Counted from the stretch's first letter, positions 41,995 through 51,236 are shown. The stretch: DNA of 64,000 bases from Actinomadura graeca (GCF_019175365.1 NZ_CP059572.1:7688001-7752000); one strand, 5' to 3'. The notes: a model not told the origin generated them from the sequence alone. Numbers and translations are program-made.

Positions 41995-42690
41995 ATGCAG
42001 GTCACCGGCAGCGCCAGCGTCGCCGCACCGCTCGCCCGGGTCTGGGACGCCCTCCAGGACCCCGCCGTGCTCGCGCGGACGATCCCCGGATGCGTCTCGC
42101 TGGAGGAGACGGCGCCCGCCACCTACCGGATGACGGTCACGGCCGGGGTCGCGTCCATCAAGGGCACCTACGTGGGACGGGTGGAGCTCGCCGACCCCGA
42201 CCCGCCGCGCGCGTTCACGCTGCGCGCCCGGGGGCAGGGCGCGCCCGGCACGGTCGACGCGACCGTCCGCGTCCGGCTGAGCGACGGCGGCGGCACCACC
42301 CGCGTCGACTACGACGCCGACGCCGTCGTCGGCGGGATGGCCGGCGGCGTCGGGCAGCGGATGCTCGGCAGCGTCGCGAAGCGGACGGCGGCCGAGTTCT
42401 TCGCCGCGGTGGAGCAGGACCTGACCGCGCCCGCCGAGTCCGTCCCGTCCGCCGAGTCCGTCCCGTCCGCGGAGTCCGTCCCGTCCGCGGAGTCCGCCGT
42501 GGCCGCGGGATCAGCCGGGTCGTCCGCGCCGCCGCCGACACCGGGGCCGGTCTACACGGGGAGCGCCGCCGCGCCTGCCGCACGCGCGTCCGCACCGGCC
42601 TGGCCGATGGCCGCGGCCTTCGCCGCCGGCGGCCTGGCCGCCCTCGCGGGCGTGGCCGCCGGCTACGCCCTGGGCCGCCGCGCCCGCTGA
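41995..42690 (+). CDS. coxG: CoxG-like SRPBCC protein with C-terminal membrane anchor
   Basis: A 231-aa protein. Residues 1-145 form the CoxG/SRPBCC domain (VWDALQDPAVLARTIPGC, RMTVTAGVASIKGTYVG, GGMAGGVGQRMLGSVAKR). Then come a low-complexity linker with VPSAES repeats (about 148-170) and a C-terminal transmembrane helix (AAAFAAGGLAALAGVAAGYALG). CoxG proteins tether molybdenum hydroxylases to the membrane and may pass electrons to quinone. It is encoded about 1 kb from the hydroxylase subunits and likely serves that enzyme. Confidence 0.87.
   Translation: MQVTGSASVAAPLARVWDALQDPAVLARTIPGCVSLEETAPATYRMTVTAGVASIKGTYVGRVELADPDPPRAFTLRARGQGAPGTVDATVRVRLSDGGGTTRVDYDADAVVGGMAGGVGQRMLGSVAKRTAAEFFAAVEQDLTAPAESVPSAESVPSAESVPSAESAVAAGSAGSSAPPPTPGPVYTGSAAAPAARASAPAWPMAAAFAAGGLAALAGVAAGYALGRRAR
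42436..42498 (+). repeat. In-frame 18-bp tandem repeat in coxG
   Basis: The unit GAGTCCGTCCCGTCCGC plus C or G occurs three times (42436-42453, 42454-42471, 42472-42489) followed by a partial unit. It encodes ESVPSA repeats in the linker between the SRPBCC domain and the membrane helix. Such repeats can change length by slippage. Confidence 0.85.
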
Positions 42691-42752
42691 CCGGGCGCGG
42701 GACGGCGGCGGGCACCCGGGACGGACCTCACCTCCGGACGACCCGCCGCCGG

Positions 42753-42769
42753 GGCCGGGGCCCCCGGCC
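42753..42769. terminator. GC-rich palindrome between convergent coxG and FKBP genes
   Basis: GGCCGGGG and CCCCGGCC are separated by one base and lie 8 bp beyond the FKBP stop codon. It may act as a bidirectional terminator; there is no T-tract and the effective loop would open to 3-5 nt. Confidence 0.4.
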
Positions 42770-42777
42770 GCGCGGCC

Positions 42778-43152
42778 TCAGTTCACGGCGACCAGGTCCA
42801 CCACGAAGATGAGGGTCTCGCCGGGCTTGATGGCCGGGCTCGGGCTGCGGTCGCCGTAGGCCAGGTGCGGCGGGATGACGAGCTTGCGCCGCCCGCCCAC
42901 CTTCATCCCGACGATGCCCATGTCCCAGCCCTTGATGACGCGTCCGCCGCCGAGCGGGAAGTCGAAGGTGCCGCCGCGGTTCCAGGACGCGTCGAACTCC
43001 TCGCCCGTGGACCAGGACACGCCGACGTAGTGCATCGACACATTCGAGCCCTTGGCCGCCTCCGGGCCGTCGCCCTCGTTGATGTCGGTGATGTCGAGGT
43101 AGGCGGGCGGCTGTCCCTCGGGGAAGTCGATCTCGGGGCGTTCAAGCGCCAT
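42778..43152 (-). CDS. FKBP-type peptidyl-prolyl cis-trans isomerase
   Basis: A 124-aa single-domain FKBP that catalyses proline isomerisation, cytosolic because no signal is present. Motifs include VSMHYVGVSWSTGEEFDASW, with core HYVGVSWSTGEEFDASW, FPLGGGRVIKGWDMGIVGMKVGG (core GGGRVIKGWDMGI) and IPPHLAYGDR. Key active-site aromatic and Asp residues look intact. It is monocistronic, convergent with coxG and divergent from the hydantoinase genes. Confidence 0.95.
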   Translation of the reverse strand: MALERPEIDFPEGQPPAYLDITDINEGDGPEAAKGSNVSMHYVGVSWSTGEEFDASWNRGGTFDFPLGGGRVIKGWDMGIVGMKVGGRRKLVIPPHLAYGDRSPSPAIKPGETLIFVVDLVAVN

Positions 43153-43284
43153 GGACGGGCTCCAGCGGTCGTGTCGGACGGTGAAGGTGCCCAGCCTAGT
43201 GCCGCGCGTGTCGCCGGAGAACGCCCGGCCCGTCGTCACATCGCGGCGGTTCCCCAGGTCGCCGCGATCCTGTAGACCGTTGTC

Positions 43285-45312
43285 ATGGGACGGCGGCTGC
43301 GGATCGGGATCGACACGGGCGGGACGTTCACCGACGTCGTCGCGCTGGACGAGGACACCGGCGAGATCGTCACGACCAAGACGCCGTCCACGCCCGCCGA
43401 CCCGGCCGAGGGCTTCGCCGACGGCGCGGCCAAGGTGCTGCGCCTGGCGGGCGCGGGCCCGGGGGACGTGGCGGCGCTGGTCCACGGCACGACCGTCGCG
43501 ACGAACCGGCTGCTGGAGGACCGCGTCGGGGACCTGGGGTTCATCACGACGGAGGGCTTCGAGGCCGTCCTGGAGATCGCCCGGCAGAGCGTCCCGGACG
43601 GCTACGGCAACAGCTACTTCTGGGTGAAGCCGCCGAGGATCGTCCCGGTGCACCGGGTGCGGGGCGTCGGCGGGCGGCTCGACCACACCGGCGCGGAACT
43701 GCGCCCCTTCGACGAGGAGTCCGCGGTCGCGGCGGCGCGCTGGTTCCGCGGGGAGGGGATCCGCGCGATCGGGGTGTGCTTCCTGCACTCCTACGCCGAC
43801 CCGTCGCACGAGCTGGCGATGCGGGAGGTGCTGCGGCGCGAGCACCCGGACGCGGTGGTGTCGCTGTCGTGCGAGGTGCTGCGCGAGTACCGCGAGTACG
43901 AGCGGTCGGTGACGACGCTGGTCGACGCGGCCGTCAAACCGGCGATGAACGGCTACCTGGAGCGGATCGCCGGGCGCGTCGCGTCCCGGCTGCTGGTGAT
44001 GCAGAGCAACGGCGGCGTGCTGTCGGCCGCGGAGGCCGCCCGGCGGCCCGTCACGACCGTGCTGTCCGGCCCGGCGGCGGGCGCGCTCGGCGCGGCGTTC
44101 GCCGTCGGCGGGTCGGTCGTGACGCTCGACGGCGGCGGGACCTCCACCGACGTCGCGGTCGTCGTGGACGGTGAGCCGGCCCTCACCACCGAGGGCGTGG
44201 TCGGCCGCCACCCCGTGAAGATCCCGATGATCGACGTGGTCACGGTCGGGGCGGGCGGCGGGTCGGTCGCCTGGCGGTCGCCGGAGGGGGCGCTGAAGGT
44301 CGGGCCGCGCAGCGCCGGGGCCGACCCCGGCCCGCTCTGCTACGGGCGCGGCGGCACCGAGGTCACCGTCACCGACGCGCACGCGGTCCTCGGCCGGATC
44401 CCGCCGCACCTGCTCGGCGGTGAGGTCCCCCTGGACGTGGACGCCGCCCGCGCCGGTCTCCGGGTGCTGGCGCAGGCGCTCGGGCTGGACGTCGAGCGCG
44501 CCGCCGCCGGGATCCTGGAGATCTCGGCGTGGAACCAGGCCAACGCCATCCGGCGGATCACCGTCGGGCGCGGGCTGGACGTCCGCGACTATCCGCTCGT
44601 CGCGTTCGGCGGGTCGGGGCCGCTGCTGGCCTGCCGGCTGCTGGACGTCCTCGGCCTGCCGTCCGCCGTGGTCCCGGCCGGCCCGGGGAACCTCTCGGCG
44701 TTCGGGCTCCTCACCGTGGACGTGCGGAGCGACCACGTCCGCACCCGCGTCGTCCGCGACGCGGAGGCCGACCCGGACGCGATGGCGAGGGTGTTCGCGG
44801 ACCTGGAGGGGGAGGCGGCGGAGGCGCTCGCCCGCGAGGGCTTCGGCGACGACCGGCGCTACGCCCGCTCCGCCGACCTGCGCTACCACGGGCAGGCGTC
44901 CGAGGTCCGCGTCCCCGCCCCCGGCGGCCCGCCGGACGAGGCGTTCCGCGCCGAGGTGGTGCGGCGCTTCCACGACGCCCACGAGGCCCTGTACGGGTAC
45001 TGCCACCGCGACGACCCCCGGCACCCGGTCGAGTGGGTGAACCTGCGGGTCTCGGGCATCGGCCCGATCACCCGGCCCCGCCCGCGGAGGCGCCCGCCGG
45101 GCGACGGCGACCCGTCCCGCGCCCGCACCGGCGCCCGGCGGGTCCACTTCGGCTCCTGGGAGGACGCGGTGGTCTACCGCAGGGACGCGCTCGCGCCCGG
45201 CGACGTCGTCGAGGGCCCGGCGGTGATCGAGGAGTTCGGCTCCACGCTGCCCCTGCACCCCGGGTTCCGGGCCGGGTGCGACGGCCTCGGCAACCTGGTG
45301 GTGACCCGGTGA
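43285..45312 (+). CDS. hyuA: Hydantoinase/oxoprolinase subunit A (HyuA)
   Basis: A 675-aa protein of the hydantoinase A/oxoprolinase family with the ASKHA phosphate loop IGIDTGGTFTDVVALD at the N-terminus, VHGTTVATNRLLE, MQSNGGVLSAAEA and TLDGGGTSTDVAVV. Family members open cyclic amides (hydantoins, 5-oxoproline) or carboxylate substrates such as acetone, often using ATP. The TAGACC box 6 nt before ATG suggests a leaderless transcript. The stop overlaps the hyuB start. Confidence 0.92.
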   Translation: MGRRLRIGIDTGGTFTDVVALDEDTGEIVTTKTPSTPADPAEGFADGAAKVLRLAGAGPGDVAALVHGTTVATNRLLEDRVGDLGFITTEGFEAVLEIARQSVPDGYGNSYFWVKPPRIVPVHRVRGVGGRLDHTGAELRPFDEESAVAAARWFRGEGIRAIGVCFLHSYADPSHELAMREVLRREHPDAVVSLSCEVLREYREYERSVTTLVDAAVKPAMNGYLERIAGRVASRLLVMQSNGGVLSAAEAARRPVTTVLSGPAAGALGAAFAVGGSVVTLDGGGTSTDVAVVVDGEPALTTEGVVGRHPVKIPMIDVVTVGAGGGSVAWRSPEGALKVGPRSAGADPGPLCYGRGGTEVTVTDAHAVLGRIPPHLLGGEVPLDVDAARAGLRVLAQALGLDVERAAAGILEISAWNQANAIRRITVGRGLDVRDYPLVAFGGSGPLLACRLLDVLGLPSAVVPAGPGNLSAFGLLTVDVRSDHVRTRVVRDAEADPDAMARVFADLEGEAAEALAREGFGDDRRYARSADLRYHGQASEVRVPAPGGPPDEAFRAEVVRRFHDAHEALYGYCHRDDPRHPVEWVNLRVSGIGPITRPRPRRRPPGDGDPSRARTGARRVHFGSWEDAVVYRRDALAPGDVVEGPAVIEEFGSTLPLHPGFRAGCDGLGNLVVTR

Positions 45313-47168
45313 CCCCGGCCGCCGGCCCGGTGCTGCTGGAGATCGTCGAGGGCACGCTCGCGTCCGTCGAGCGGGAGGTCGAGACCGCCATCGCCCGGAC
45401 GGCCCGCTCCCCGATGATCCGCGACGCGCACGACTTCCGCGCGGGCGTCCACGACCGGCGGCTCCGCAAGCTGACCGGGCGCTCGTACTCGGCGCTGGTC
45501 GACCCGGTCGCGCGGGACTTCCCGCCCGGGACGATGCGCCCGGGCGACGTGTTCTTCCACAACGACGTGTACCTGTCCGAGGGCGGCATCGGGCACCTGC
45601 CCGACCTGTGCGTCACCGTCCCGGTGTTCCACGGCGGCGAGGTCGTCGCGTTCGTCCAGGCGTTCGGCCATCACGACGACATCGGCGGCGCGGTGCCCGG
45701 GTCGATGCCGAGCCGCGCGCGCAGCGCCTTCGAGGAGGGCCTGATGGTGCCGCCGATCAGGCTGTGGGACCGGGGCGTCCCCAACGAGGCCGCCCTCGCC
45801 ATCATGACCCGCAACTCCCGGATGCCCGACTCCCTCGCGGGCGACCTGGACGCCGAGTGCGCGGCGTGCCAGATGGGCGCCCGCCGCCTCGGCGAGCTGT
45901 TCGCCCGCTACGGGCGCGGCGCCGTCGAGGCGTGCTTCGACGCCCTCATCGACCGGACGACCGCGACGTTCCGCCGCGAGCTGCTCGCCAAGATCCCCGA
46001 CGGGACGTTCGTCTGGGAGGACTACGCCGAGCACGACGGGGTGGACCCGCCGCGCCTGCACGCCCAGCGCATCACGCTGACCGTCGACAAGTCCGCGGAC
46101 GTCCCCCTCGTCATCGACTTCACCGGGACGTCCCCGCAGGCCAAGGGGCCCATCAACCACGCGGGCGACTACGCGGGCGGGGCGTTCCTGAAGAAGTGGC
46201 TGGCGCCGGTCCTGCGCAACCTCGCCGACAGCCCCGAGCGGGCCGCCGAGCTGGACGTCAACGAGGGCGTGGTGCCCCTGGTGGAGATGCGCTTCCCGGA
46301 GAAGGGCACCCTGCTCACGCCCGTCTTCCCCGCGCCGACGAACGCGCGCACGTTCGTGATCCTGCGGCTGCTCGGCGTCCTCGCGGGCGTGCTCGCCAAG
46401 GCGACCGGCGGCCGGATGCCCGCCGACCAGGAGACCATCCGCTACACCGGCGTCCACGGCGTGGACGACCGCGGCCCGTACCTGATGCGGGAGGTCCTCG
46501 GGGGCGGCTCGGGCGGCCGCTACTACGCCGACGGGGAGGACACCATCCACATCGTCCCCGACTCGCGCAACATCCCGGTCGAGTTCGCCGAGGCCCGCTG
46601 GCCGTTCGTCGTCGAGCACCTCGGCCTCGCGGTCGACTCCGGCGGGCCGGGCGAGCACCGCGGCGGCCTCGGCTACGACAAGCGGCTGCGGATGCTCCGC
46701 GACGCGCACTTCATGTCGATCGCCGACCGGTCGATCCTGTCGTGCTGGGGCGTCAACGGGGGACGCGCGGGCCGCCCGTTCCGGGTGGACGTCGACGGCG
46801 AGGAGATGGACGGCCTCGTGGACGGCCACCCCGTCCGTGCCGGGCAGGTCATCCGCATCCGGACGACGGGCGGCGGCGGATGGGGCGACCCCCTGGACCG
46901 CGACCCCGCCCGCGTCGCCCGCGACGTCCGGGACGGCAAGGTCTCGCCCGGCGGCGCCCGCGACGACTACGGCGTCGTCCTCGCGGGAGGATCCGCAGAC
47001 GCCGAGGCCACCGCGGCGCTGCGCGCGCGCCTGCGCGCCGAGCGCGGGCCCGCCCCCTTCTTCGACCGCGGCCCCGGCTACCCGCTGCTGTCGGGCGGCG
47101 CCGCGTCCGCCGACGTGGACGCCCTCGGCCCGCCCGCCCCTCAGGCGCCGCCCGGCCCCCGGACGTAG
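45309..47168 (+). CDS. hyuB: Hydantoinase/oxoprolinase subunit B (HyuB)
   Basis: A 619-aa partner of HyuA. Conserved stretches are PGDVFFHNDVYLSEGGIGHLPD (core FFHNDVYLSEGGIGHLPD), AFGHHDDIGGAVPGSMP, INHAGDYAGGAFLKKW and the C-terminal GGGGWGDPLDRDP. The GTG at 45309 overlaps the hyuA stop codon (GTGA). In this setting a role in opening a hydantoin-like ring formed or imported by the neighbouring system is plausible, but the substrate is unknown. The 3' end overlaps the convergent kinase gene by 28 bp. Confidence 0.92.
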   Translation: MTPAAGPVLLEIVEGTLASVEREVETAIARTARSPMIRDAHDFRAGVHDRRLRKLTGRSYSALVDPVARDFPPGTMRPGDVFFHNDVYLSEGGIGHLPDLCVTVPVFHGGEVVAFVQAFGHHDDIGGAVPGSMPSRARSAFEEGLMVPPIRLWDRGVPNEAALAIMTRNSRMPDSLAGDLDAECAACQMGARRLGELFARYGRGAVEACFDALIDRTTATFRRELLAKIPDGTFVWEDYAEHDGVDPPRLHAQRITLTVDKSADVPLVIDFTGTSPQAKGPINHAGDYAGGAFLKKWLAPVLRNLADSPERAAELDVNEGVVPLVEMRFPEKGTLLTPVFPAPTNARTFVILRLLGVLAGVLAKATGGRMPADQETIRYTGVHGVDDRGPYLMREVLGGGSGGRYYADGEDTIHIVPDSRNIPVEFAEARWPFVVEHLGLAVDSGGPGEHRGGLGYDKRLRMLRDAHFMSIADRSILSCWGVNGGRAGRPFRVDVDGEEMDGLVDGHPVRAGQVIRIRTTGGGGWGDPLDRDPARVARDVRDGKVSPGGARDDYGVVLAGGSADAEATAALRARLRAERGPAPFFDRGPGYPLLSGGAASADVDALGPPAPQAPPGPRT

Positions 47169-47746
47169 GCGCGGAAGCGGTGCGGGGTGAAGCCGGTGCC
47201 GTCCACGAGCAGGTCTGCCCGCGCCTTCGTCCCGTCGGCGGAGAAGAGGTCCGCCTCGCGGGCCGACCAGGCGTCCCAGGCGGCCGCGTACCCGGGGCCG
47301 TCGCGGTCGAGCGCGCGGGCGCGCCGCAGCTCGCGGGGGGCGTCGATCCAGATGCGGAAGGCCGCGGGCGACCCCGCCCACGCGGCGCCGACACCCTCCA
47401 CGATCAGCACCGGCGCCGGCGGGACCTCCTCCTCGGGGCCGTACCGATCGCGGTGCCAGTCGTAGCGCCGCAGGAGCGCGGGGCGGCCCTCCCGCAGCGG
47501 CGCGAGCACCGTCTCCTCCAGGGGCCGCCACCAGGTGAGCGGGTCGGCGTCCCACGGGACGCGGAAGTCGTCCGAGCGGATGACCGGGGCGCCGAGCAGC
47601 ACGGCCGCCAGGTACCCGGCGAAGGTGGACTTCCCCGCCCCGCTCGGGCCGTCGACGGCCGCCAGCCGCGCCGGCCCGCAGCTCGGCGGCAGTGTGAGCA
47701 GCCGCGCGGCCAGAGCGGGATGGGTGAGGGTCGGCACGCACGGCAT
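47141..47746 (-). CDS. Uridine-kinase-like P-loop kinase
   Basis: A 201-aa P-loop NTPase with Walker A DGPSGAGKST (about residues 33-42), RSDDFRVPWDADPLTWW with the acidic residues after strand 2, VLIVEGVGAAW as Walker B and a lid region RRARALDRDG. These match actinobacterial uridine-kinase-like proteins; phosphate acceptor unknown. It overlaps hyuB tail to tail. ATG 47746 gives a natural N-terminus. Confidence 0.8.
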   Translation of the reverse strand: MPCVPTLTHPALAARLLTLPPSCGPARLAAVDGPSGAGKSTFAGYLAAVLLGAPVIRSDDFRVPWDADPLTWWRPLEETVLAPLREGRPALLRRYDWHRDRYGPEEEVPPAPVLIVEGVGAAWAGSPAAFRIWIDAPRELRRARALDRDGPGYAAAWDAWSAREADLFSADGTKARADLLVDGTGFTPHRFRAYVRGPGGA

Positions 47747-47843
47747 ACTTCCAGGTGACCGATCGCCGCCGGAGGACGCCGTGCCCGGCCCGCCCGGCGG
47801 CACGGTCGCGCCATGACCGGGACGGACGGGAGAGGGGCGAGCG

Positions 47844-49247
47844 ATGGACCTGCTCGGGGGGACGGGCGGCCCGGTACGGGTCGCGGGCCGGGAACTCGGC
47901 CGCGGCGAGCTGTTCGGCCGGGCGTCGGCGGTGGCGGCGGAGATCCGCGGCGCGGGCGCCGCCGCCGTGCACGCCACGGCGAGCCTGGAGACGGTCGTGG
48001 CGGTCGTCGGCGGCCTCCTCGCGGGCGTCCCTGTGGTGCCCCTCCCGCCCGACTCCGGCCCCGACGAGCGCGCCCACATCCTCGCCGACTCGGGCGCCGG
48101 CCTCCTGCTGGCCGCGCGCGGCACCGGGACGGGCGCCGGGACCGGCGGCCCGCCGCTCGTCCCGGTGGACGACCTGCCCCCCGCCGGGCCGCACGCGGAG
48201 GAGGCCGTGCCCGGCGACGCGACCGCGCTGATCCTCTACACCAGCGGCACGACGGGCCCGCCGAAGGGCGTGCCGATCTCCCGGCGGGCGATCGCGGCCG
48301 GGCTGGACGCGCTGGCCGAGGCGTGGGCGTGGACCCCCGGCGACGTCCTCGTCCACGGCCTGCCCCTCTTCCACGTCCACGGCCTCGTCCTCGGCGTGCT
48401 CGGGCCGCTGCGCGTGGGATCGCCGCTCGTGCACACCGGGCGGCCGAAGCCCGAGGCGTACGCGGCGGCGGCGCACGACCACGCCGGGACCCTCTTCTTC
48501 GGCGTCCCCACCGTGTGGTCGAGGACGGTGGCGGACCCGTCCTCCGCGGAGGCCCTGCGCGGGGCGCGGCTCCTCGTCTCCGGCAGCGCGCCCCTCCCCG
48601 TGCCCGTCTTCGAGAGGCTCGCCGAGCTCACCGGGCACCGGCCCGTCGAGCGGTACGGCATGACCGAGACCCTCATCACGATCAGCGCGCGCGCCGACGG
48701 CGACCGGCGCCCCGGATGGGTCGGCACCCCGCTCCGCGACGTCGAGACCCGCCTGGTGGGCGACGACGGTGGCACCGTCCCGCCGGACGGGGAGACGCCC
48801 GGGGAGCTGCACGTCCGGGGCCCGCAGCTGTTCAAGGGGTACCTCGGCCGGCCCGGGGACACCGCCCGGTCGTTCGCCCCCGGCGGCTGGTTCCGCACCG
48901 GCGACATCGCGTGCGCCGACGCGGACGGCCGGCACCGCATCGTCGGCCGCGCCTCCACCGACCTCATCAAGAGCGGCGGCTACCGGATCGGCGCGGGCGA
49001 GGTCGAGAACGCGCTGCTCGCGCATCCGGGCGTCCGCGAGGCCGCCGTCGTCGGCACGCCCCACGCCGACCTCGGCGAGCAGGTCACCGCCTACGTGGTC
49101 GCCGACGGCGTCGGGGAGCGGCAGCTCATCGACTTCGTCGCCGGGCGGCTGTCGGTGCACAAGCGCCCCCGCGTGGTGCACCTGGTCGGCTCGCTGCCCC
49201 GCAACGCCATGGGCAAGGTCGTCAAGACCCGCCTCGGCGAGGACTGA
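47844..49247 (+). CDS. AMP-forming acyl-CoA synthetase (FadD/ACSF3-like)
   Basis: A 467-aa ANL-superfamily enzyme. The motifs are LYTSGTTGPPKGVPIS (P-loop A3), LPLFHVHGL, VERYGMTETL (A5), FRTGDIACAD (A7), GRASTDLIKSGGYRIGAGEVE (hinge region, core LIKSGGYRIGAGEVE) and the C-terminal Lys in RNAMGKVVK. It activates a carboxylate to an acyl-CoA. The short N-terminus and RASTDLIKSGGYRIG form resemble the malonyl-CoA synthetase/ACSF3 branch, but specificity is not secure. GAGAGGGG precedes the ATG. Confidence 0.88.
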   Translation: MDLLGGTGGPVRVAGRELGRGELFGRASAVAAEIRGAGAAAVHATASLETVVAVVGGLLAGVPVVPLPPDSGPDERAHILADSGAGLLLAARGTGTGAGTGGPPLVPVDDLPPAGPHAEEAVPGDATALILYTSGTTGPPKGVPISRRAIAAGLDALAEAWAWTPGDVLVHGLPLFHVHGLVLGVLGPLRVGSPLVHTGRPKPEAYAAAAHDHAGTLFFGVPTVWSRTVADPSSAEALRGARLLVSGSAPLPVPVFERLAELTGHRPVERYGMTETLITISARADGDRRPGWVGTPLRDVETRLVGDDGGTVPPDGETPGELHVRGPQLFKGYLGRPGDTARSFAPGGWFRTGDIACADADGRHRIVGRASTDLIKSGGYRIGAGEVENALLAHPGVREAAVVGTPHADLGEQVTAYVVADGVGERQLIDFVAGRLSVHKRPRVVHLVGSLPRNAMGKVVKTRLGED

Positions 49248-49291
49248 CGCCCGCCGCGCGGGACGGACGCCCGGCCCGCGCCCGGGCGGGT

Positions 49292-49297
49292 TACGCT
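49292..49297 (+). promoter_or_regulatory. -10 box of the aminotransferase gene (leaderless)
   Basis: TACGCT ends 6 nt before the GTG at 49304, matching leaderless transcription. Confidence 0.5.
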
Positions 49298-49303
49298 GAC
49301 CGC

Positions 49304-50467
49304 GTGGATGAGCCTCTCGTACCGCGTATGCAGGAGTTCGGCGAGACGATCTTCGCGGAGATGTCGGCGCTCGCCGTGCGGACCGGAGCGATCAACCTCG
49401 GCCAGGGGTTCCCCGACGTCGCCGGGCCCGAGGCCATGCTGGAGGTCGCCGTCGAGGCCATCCGGGCGGGCGAGGACCAGTACCCGCCCGGCCCCGGCCT
49501 GCCGGAGCTGCGCGAGGCGGTCGCGGCGCAGCGGCTCGGGCGGTACGGGCTGGAGTACGACCCGGCGTCGGAGGTGTTCGTCACCGTGGGCGCCACCGAG
49601 GGCGTCGCGGCGTCCGTCCTCGCGCTGGCGGGGCCCGGCGACGAGGTCGTCGTCTTCGAGCCGTACTACGACTCCTACGCCGCCGTGATCGCGCTCGCCG
49701 GGGCGGTGCGCCGGCCCGTCACGCTCCGCCCGGCCGGGGGCCGCTTCACCTTCGACCCCGACGAGCTGCGCGCCGCCGTCGGCCCCCGCACCCGGCTGAT
49801 CCTGGTGAACTCGCCGCACAACCCCGCCGGGACCGTCTTCACGCGCGCGGAGCTGGAGACGATCGCCGGCCTGTGCCGCGAGCACGACCTCACCGCCGTC
49901 ACCGACGAGGTCTACGAGTACCTCACCTTCGACGGCGCCGAGCACATCCCCCTCGCCACCCTCGACGGGATGCGCGAGCGGACGGTGTCGGTGTCGTCGG
50001 CCGGCAAGACGTTCTCGGTCACCGGCTGGAAGACCGGCTGGGTGACCGCCCCGGCCCGGTACGTCCGGGCCGTCCAGACGGTGAAGCAGTTCCTCACCTT
50101 CGCCGTCAGCGCCCCCTACCAGCGGGCCGCCGCGTACGCGCTCGGCAACGAGCTCGCCTGGGTGGAGGAGCTGCGCGCGTCGCTCCAGGCCAAACGCGAC
50201 CGCCTGGTCAGCGGCCTGGAGGCCGCCGGGTTCGCCGCGTACCGCCCGCAGGGCACCTATTTCGTGCAGGCCGACATCCGCCCCCTGGGCTTCGACGACG
50301 GCATGGACCTCGCGCGCGCCCTGCCCGGCAAGGCGGGCGTCGTCGCGATCCCGACGCAGGTGTTCTACGACCACGCCGAGGCCGGGACGCACTTCGTCCG
50401 GTTCGCCTTCTGCAAGAAGGACGAGGTCATCGACGAGGCCGTCGCCCGGCTGGCCCGCCTCGGCTGA
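49304..50467 (+). CDS. Class I PLP-dependent aminotransferase
   Basis: A 387-aa fold-type I aminotransferase. Seen are INLGQGFPDVAGP, NSPHNPAGTVFTRAEL, DEVYEYLTFDG with the PLP-ring Asp, SSAGKTFSVTGWKTGW with the Schiff-base Lys, and the final substrate-carboxylate Arg in HFVRFAFCKKDE. This branch includes methionine/kynurenine aminotransferase YbdL and actinobacterial DapC-like enzymes; the amino donor cannot be read from sequence. GTG 49304 is chosen because of the -10 box; an ATG at 49308 is out of frame. Confidence 0.9.
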   Translation: MDEPLVPRMQEFGETIFAEMSALAVRTGAINLGQGFPDVAGPEAMLEVAVEAIRAGEDQYPPGPGLPELREAVAAQRLGRYGLEYDPASEVFVTVGATEGVAASVLALAGPGDEVVVFEPYYDSYAAVIALAGAVRRPVTLRPAGGRFTFDPDELRAAVGPRTRLILVNSPHNPAGTVFTRAELETIAGLCREHDLTAVTDEVYEYLTFDGAEHIPLATLDGMRERTVSVSSAGKTFSVTGWKTGWVTAPARYVRAVQTVKQFLTFAVSAPYQRAAAYALGNELAWVEELRASLQAKRDRLVSGLEAAGFAAYRPQGTYFVQADIRPLGFDDGMDLARALPGKAGVVAIPTQVFYDHAEAGTHFVRFAFCKKDEVIDEAVARLARLG

Positions 50468-50524
50468 CGCCGCCCGGTGACCGGGAGTATCGGTGATGCC
50501 ACCCACGGCGGTCGCCGGAGGCTA

Positions 50525-50530
50525 TAGCCT
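50525..50530 (+). promoter_or_regulatory. -10 box of the SseB-like gene (leaderless)
   Basis: TAGCCT (within TATAGCCT) ends 7 nt before the GTG at 50538, which supports that start over the ATG at 50493. Confidence 0.5.
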
Positions 50531-50537
50531 TCCTGCC

Positions 50538-51233
50538 GTGTCCGGACTGACCATTCCCGAACCCCAGTTCCCCGGGGACGACGGCGCCGCCGACCCCCGG
50601 CTGTGCGAGGCCCTCGCCGGGTACGCCGCGGGACGCGTCGGCGAGCACGCGGTCCTGCGCCGGCTCCAGGGCGCCCGGCTGCTCGTCCCGGTCGTCGCCG
50701 TCCTCACCGAGGAGGAGCCGGCCGCGCCCGGCGGCCTGCGCCGGGAGAAGTCGAGCGACATGGCGCTGCCCACCCTCGTCGGCGAGGACGGGCGGCGGGG
50801 GGTCCCCGGATTCACCTGCGCCGAGACCATGCGGGCGTGGCGGGCCGACGCCCGCCCGGTCGCGGTGCACGCCCGGCAGGCGTGCCGCGCGGCGCTCGAC
50901 GAGGGCGCGCACGCCCTGGTCGTGGACGTCGCCGGGCCCGTCCCGTTCGCCGTGGACGGGCTGCGGCTGCACCTGCTCGCCGAGGGCAGGCCCGTCCCTC
51001 CGCCGCACGAGGACCCCGACGTCCTCGCCGCCGTCGAGGCCGCGTTCGGCTCCGAGCAGGCGGTCAGCGGCGTCCGCGTCACCGCGGGCACCGCCGCCGA
51101 GCTGGCGGTCCGGTTCGCCGTCGTCCCGGGCCACGACGAGCGGCTCACCGTCCAGCGCGTCTCCGACCGGCTCGCCTCGCTGCTGCGCGGCCGGATCGTC
51201 GGAGGCGTCGAGCTGAGCGTCGTCCGCCGGTAA
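50538..51233 (+). CDS. SseB N-terminal-domain protein
   Basis: A 231-aa cytosolic protein with the SseB-type domain pattern: short helical N-terminus, LLVPVVAVLTEEE, SSDMALPTLVGEDGRRGVPGFTCAETM (core SDMALPTLVGEDGRRGVPGF) and ARQACRAALDEGAHALVVDVAGP. Despite the name, in actinobacteria this domain has no link to serine sensitivity. Function unknown. It overlaps the promoter of the next gene at its stop codon. Confidence 0.75.
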   Translation: MSGLTIPEPQFPGDDGAADPRLCEALAGYAAGRVGEHAVLRRLQGARLLVPVVAVLTEEEPAAPGGLRREKSSDMALPTLVGEDGRRGVPGFTCAETMRAWRADARPVAVHARQACRAALDEGAHALVVDVAGPVPFAVDGLRLHLLAEGRPVPPPHEDPDVLAAVEAAFGSEQAVSGVRVTAGTAAELAVRFAVVPGHDERLTVQRVSDRLASLLRGRIVGGVELSVVRR

Positions 51234-51236
51234 GGT
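51231..51236 (+). promoter_or_regulatory. -10 box of the A24-like gene overlapping a stop codon
   Basis: TAAGGT includes the TAA stop of the SseB-like gene and ends 7 nt before the GTG at 51244. Confidence 0.45.

Noticed and set aside
45174..49181. Minus-strand open frame of 1335 codons
   Set aside because: Antisense shadow across hyuB, the kinase and the acyl-CoA synthetase genes; its composition is that of complemented coding sequence and it matches no domain.
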